64,000 bases of DNA from Branchinecta lynchi (lineage: Eukaryota; Arthropoda; Branchiopoda; Anostraca; Branchinectidae). Below, piece after piece: positions 60,856 to 64,000 of this stretch. Numbering within the stretch: position 1 is the first letter of the stretch; the number at the start of each line of letters is the position of its first letter. A program made the position numbers and the translations under genes. Where the stretch lies: assembly GCA_023053575.1 (NCBI GenBank), contig JAKZAP010000013.1, forward strand, positions 4,970,001 through 5,034,000, in the 5' to 3' direction. The notes beneath the pieces are model-generated. The model was given only the letters and a program-made list of their open reading frames with translations. It had not been told where the DNA came from and made no database searches.

Positions 60856-61381
60856 TAGTTGTGTTTTTGCAGATACCATGGTATCTGTTACCACGATAAC
60901 TGAATCTGTAATTAGTCGTTTTTGCAGTGACCCGTGAAATTGCATTTTCGGGGTCATCTCAAAGCAATCCAGTTACCAGTGGCGTTACTAGCCAAAATGT
61001 TTGGGGGGGGGGGGGGGGGGAGGGCAACGTATTTATCGACTTTCTGTCATCTGTACCGACTGTTTTTTAGAAAAATCGACTGTTTACCAAGACAAAAGTC
61101 GACTGTTTTTACGAAAAACACCGCTGACTCGGTCATTTTTTACCGACTGGCCGACAACCTTGGGGGGCGTTCCCCCTCCCCCCCCCATATTTGATGCCCT
61201 TGCCAGTTACATCACCAAGTGCTAAGCTTCTTTCTCACGAATTTGACAATGTAATGAAAGTGAGATAACTTTTCAGGTAACACGATCAGTTACCACGGTC
61301 GGACCCTTGGTATTTAAATGTCAGATACCACGATAACTGCGAAAACGACTTTAGACCATGGTATCTGCAAAAACATAACTA
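60856..61381 (+). mobile_element. MITE family A, copy 4, with insert
   Basis: Starts TAGTTGTGTTTTTGCAGATA, ends GGTATCTGCAAAAACATAACTA. About 230 bp near 60,975-61,205, edged by CAGTGGCGTTACTAGCC and a C run, is absent from other copies and appears inserted; it includes a long G run at 61,002-61,020. Confidence 0.75.
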
Positions 61382-61384
61382 ATG

Positions 61385-61705
61385 GTAACTATTAGTTAAT
61401 AACAATAATAATCAGTTACTAGTTTTGTTCCCACCTCACGAAAAGTTATTACGCTGACCATTCCGACCTTCTAAGAATAGTAACTATTTATCTGCGTAAC
61501 ATGCTTGGGAGCGTGGTATAGCGTGATTGGCTGGAGTACCCCGTGGAGTGATATATTGGCGAAAATTGAAAAATACGTCCCAGCCTTCACGCCAAAATTC
61601 GCGACGTCATGCGTAGTAACTACGGTAACTAGGGTGGAGCACGCTCATCTAGAGCATGTTCCACCCTACTTACCGTAGTTACAGCGCACGGCGTCACGAA
61701 TTCTG
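61385..61705 (-). mobile_element. MITE family B, copies 6 and 7 (inverted, then partial)
   Basis: 61,385-61,646 is an inverted copy ending GGGTGGAGCACGCT. A left-end fragment in plus orientation (AGCATGTTCCACCCTACTTA) follows at 61,653-61,705. Confidence 0.7.
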
Positions 61706-61779
61706 GCTTTGATGATGATGATGACGAAATTTTATTTACGCATTTAAGAAGAGGAAAATAGTGCAGTATAGCTTTTTGT

Positions 61780-63760
61780 CGTCAATGCCGGAAAGTGACG
61801 TATAGCGATCGCAATTTCTGTCCGTTCGTTGGTCTGGGTCGTCGGTCGGGCGGTCGGTCCGGGTTTTGCTACTTCGGGCACTTCCACATAAGATAGGACG
61901 ATGAAACTTGGCAGGCATATCAGGGACCCGACCAAACTGACTTGAAAATAGTCAGGGGGGGATCTAGAAAGTAGTGGCATGCATAACTTTTGAACGAGTG
62001 AACGGAATTGAATGAAAACTTGGCAAGTGGAAAGAGCTATCGTCTCAGATGTTCCATCGATCGCAATTTCTGTCCGTCCGTCTGTATGTCGGTCGGTTGG
62101 TCCGGGTTTCGCTGGCTCGGGCACTTCCACATAAATTAGGACGATGAAACTTGGCAGGCTTATCAGGGACCCGACCAAACTGACTTGAAAATAGTCACTT
62201 CCCCAATTCGACAATCGTGGGGGGAGGGGGAATCCGGAATAGTGAGGCATGCATAACTTTCGAACGGGTGATCGGATCTGAGGGAAACTTGATTTATGGA
62301 AAGAACACATGTCCCATTTCATGTCGGAACAGGATCCGACAACTGTTGGGGGAGTTGGAGGGGGGGGGGGGTACCAGAAATATCGTGACACGCTTATAGT
62401 CAAGAGATGGGGATGAAACTTGGTGGGAAGAACAAGCACGTATCCTTGATACATCGTTGACATAACCGAATCGGATCCGAGCACTGTGGGGGGGGGGGGG
62501 TGCTGGATCTCAGAATGTTGGTTCTCAAGGGGCAAGGTACTTCCAGTGAGGCAAGTGTATCAGGGACCCGACCAAACTGACTTAGAAATAGTCACTTCTC
62601 CGATTCGACCATCGTCGGGGAGTGGATAGAGGGGAAATGCGTAACTTTCGAACCGGTGATCGGAATTCAACGAAACTTGATATATGAAAAGAACACATGC
62701 CTCGCATGTCCCACTTTACGTCCGAACCGGGTCCAACAACTTTAGGGGGAGTTTGAGGGAAGGTACCTGAAATATCGTGACACGCTTAGAGTGGAGGGAT
62801 CGGGAAGAAACTTTGTGGGAAGAGCAAGCACATACCCTTGATACATCGTTGACATAACCAAATCGGATCCGGACACAGTGGGAGGGGGATTCTGGGTCCC
62901 AGATTTCGGGTTATCACGGGTTTGGGTACTTCCAGATGTACTAGGACCATGAAACTTGGCAGACTTATCAGGGACCGACATTGACTTAAGAAAAGTCATT
63001 TCACCGATCCGACCATCCGGGGGGGGGGGGGGGGAGAGGGGACATCCAAGATCTTGAGCATAACTTTCGAACCGGGCATTATGGGACACAAACGAATCTT
63101 TACAGTTGGAAAAAGCTCGTGTCACGGATGTGCCACTTTGTGTCCGTACCGCATCCGATAACTCCGGATGCGGAGTTATCGGAGGGGGGTAGGAAATCTC
63201 GGAACAGGCTTAGAGTAGAGGGGCCGGGATGAAGCTTCGTAAGAAGAACAAGGACAAGTCGTAAATACATTTTTTACAGGAATGGACCGGATCGGCGCAC
63301 ACACGAATCGGGACACAAACGAATCTTTACAGTTGGAAAAAGCTCGTGTCACGGATGTGCCACTTTGTGTACGGACCGCATCCGATAACTCCGGATGCGG
63401 AGTTATTGGAGGGGAGTCGGAAATCTCGGAACAGGCTTAGAGTAGAGGGGCCGGGATGAAGCTTCGTAAGAAGAACAACGACAAGTCGCAAATACATTTT
63501 TTACAGAAATGGACCGGATCGGCGCACTGTGGGGGTCTTGGAAGTGGTTTTCCGGAAACCCAGCCATTGCGAGTTAAGGTACTTATAGATGCACTTGTGC
63601 GAGGAAATTCCGCTTGTGTGTTGAAGGCCCGATCAGACTGACTTGGAAACAGTCCTTTCCCGGATCCGACTATCTTCGGGGGAATGGAGGGAATTGGAAT
63701 CCGGACTACCAGAATTTCAACTGGCGTCTAATCTTCAATCCTCAACGCTCGCGGTTCTCA
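61780..63760. repeat. Repeat family E, block 4, partly tandem
   Basis: At least six units with TTCTGTCCGTCCGTCTGT, GGGCACTTCCACATAA, GATGAAACTTGGCAGGC, CAGGGACCCGACCAAACTGA and long G runs. The unit 63,083-63,309 is repeated almost exactly from 63,310 (period 227 bp) and contains a 12-bp-arm hairpin (CCGATAACTCCG and its complement). A 263-codon minus-strand frame across the block is a repeat artefact. Confidence 0.8.
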
Positions 63761-64000
63761 CGAGTTTTATTATCAGATATACGACGAAAAGCTGAAACGG
63801 GCGGCAGGGCGCCGGTAGGAGCCCTGCCACCCCCCACCCCCCCTCGAGTATTGGCTAGCGACGCCCCTGCTCGGGACGCACCTGTTCCCGACCTATGGAA
63901 GAGCTACAAGGACAGGGACAACAGAAAACACTTCCAGAGCAAAGCGGATAATACCCCATATTGCAGTTCAGGTCTTTCAAGCAGACTTGTTCCTGAAGGT

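Noticed and set aside
61744..62535. 263-codon minus-strand open frame
   Set aside because: Lies across tandem family E units and G runs; the protein is Pro- and Thr/Asp-repeat-rich with period matching the DNA repeat and has no start context or motif.

Overview
This is eukaryotic, almost certainly arthropod, nuclear DNA: intron-split genes with GT-AG junctions, and many nested eukaryotic transposable elements. The anchor is a plus-strand gene recognised as hikaru genki (hig), a secreted synaptic-cleft protein with one Ig domain and CCP/sushi domains that is known from arthropods. A CYP2-like P450 supports the same view. Order and species cannot be fixed from the sequence; a crustacean or other non-dipteran arthropod is a guess.

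Genes. (1) Minus strand, 1,175-2,535: the large last exon of a P450. (2) Plus strand, 10,785-49,730: nine consecutive hig exons (116 to 194 coding bases each, 472 residues in all), whose junction phases agree at every intron and which end in a stop codon. The order is a partial CCP, a CCP, Ig, then four CCPs. The 5' part of hig is not found in the window. (3) Minus strand, 51,959-53,906: the last two exons of an unrecognised gene, with weaker candidate exons at 54,276-55,220.

Mobile elements fill the hig introns. 13,883-17,777 is a hAT-type element with a perfect 8-bp target duplication, filled with LINE fragments. 22,095-30,066 is a TIR element that carries a head-to-head pair of almost identical DIRS-like tyrosine-recombinase retrotransposons around a single gag. 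39,172-42,437 is a nearly complete LINE with one frameshift. 57,599-59,822 is a second hAT-like element, itself inserted in a TIR element. At least a dozen short TIR or foldback (MITE-like) families occur, labelled A to N here, several with 2 to 8 copies.

Architecture. The hig exons are islands in TE-filled introns of 1.5 to 12 kb, and two splice acceptors (20,219 and 21,844) lie only 10-14 bp from the end of a MITE. The right third (57-64 kb) is a nested cluster of TIR elements followed by tandem and dispersed G-rich repeats. No bacterial genes, CRISPR arrays, rRNAs or convincing intact tRNA genes were found; two tRNA-like regions look like SINE heads. All names come from reading the sequence, with no database search.
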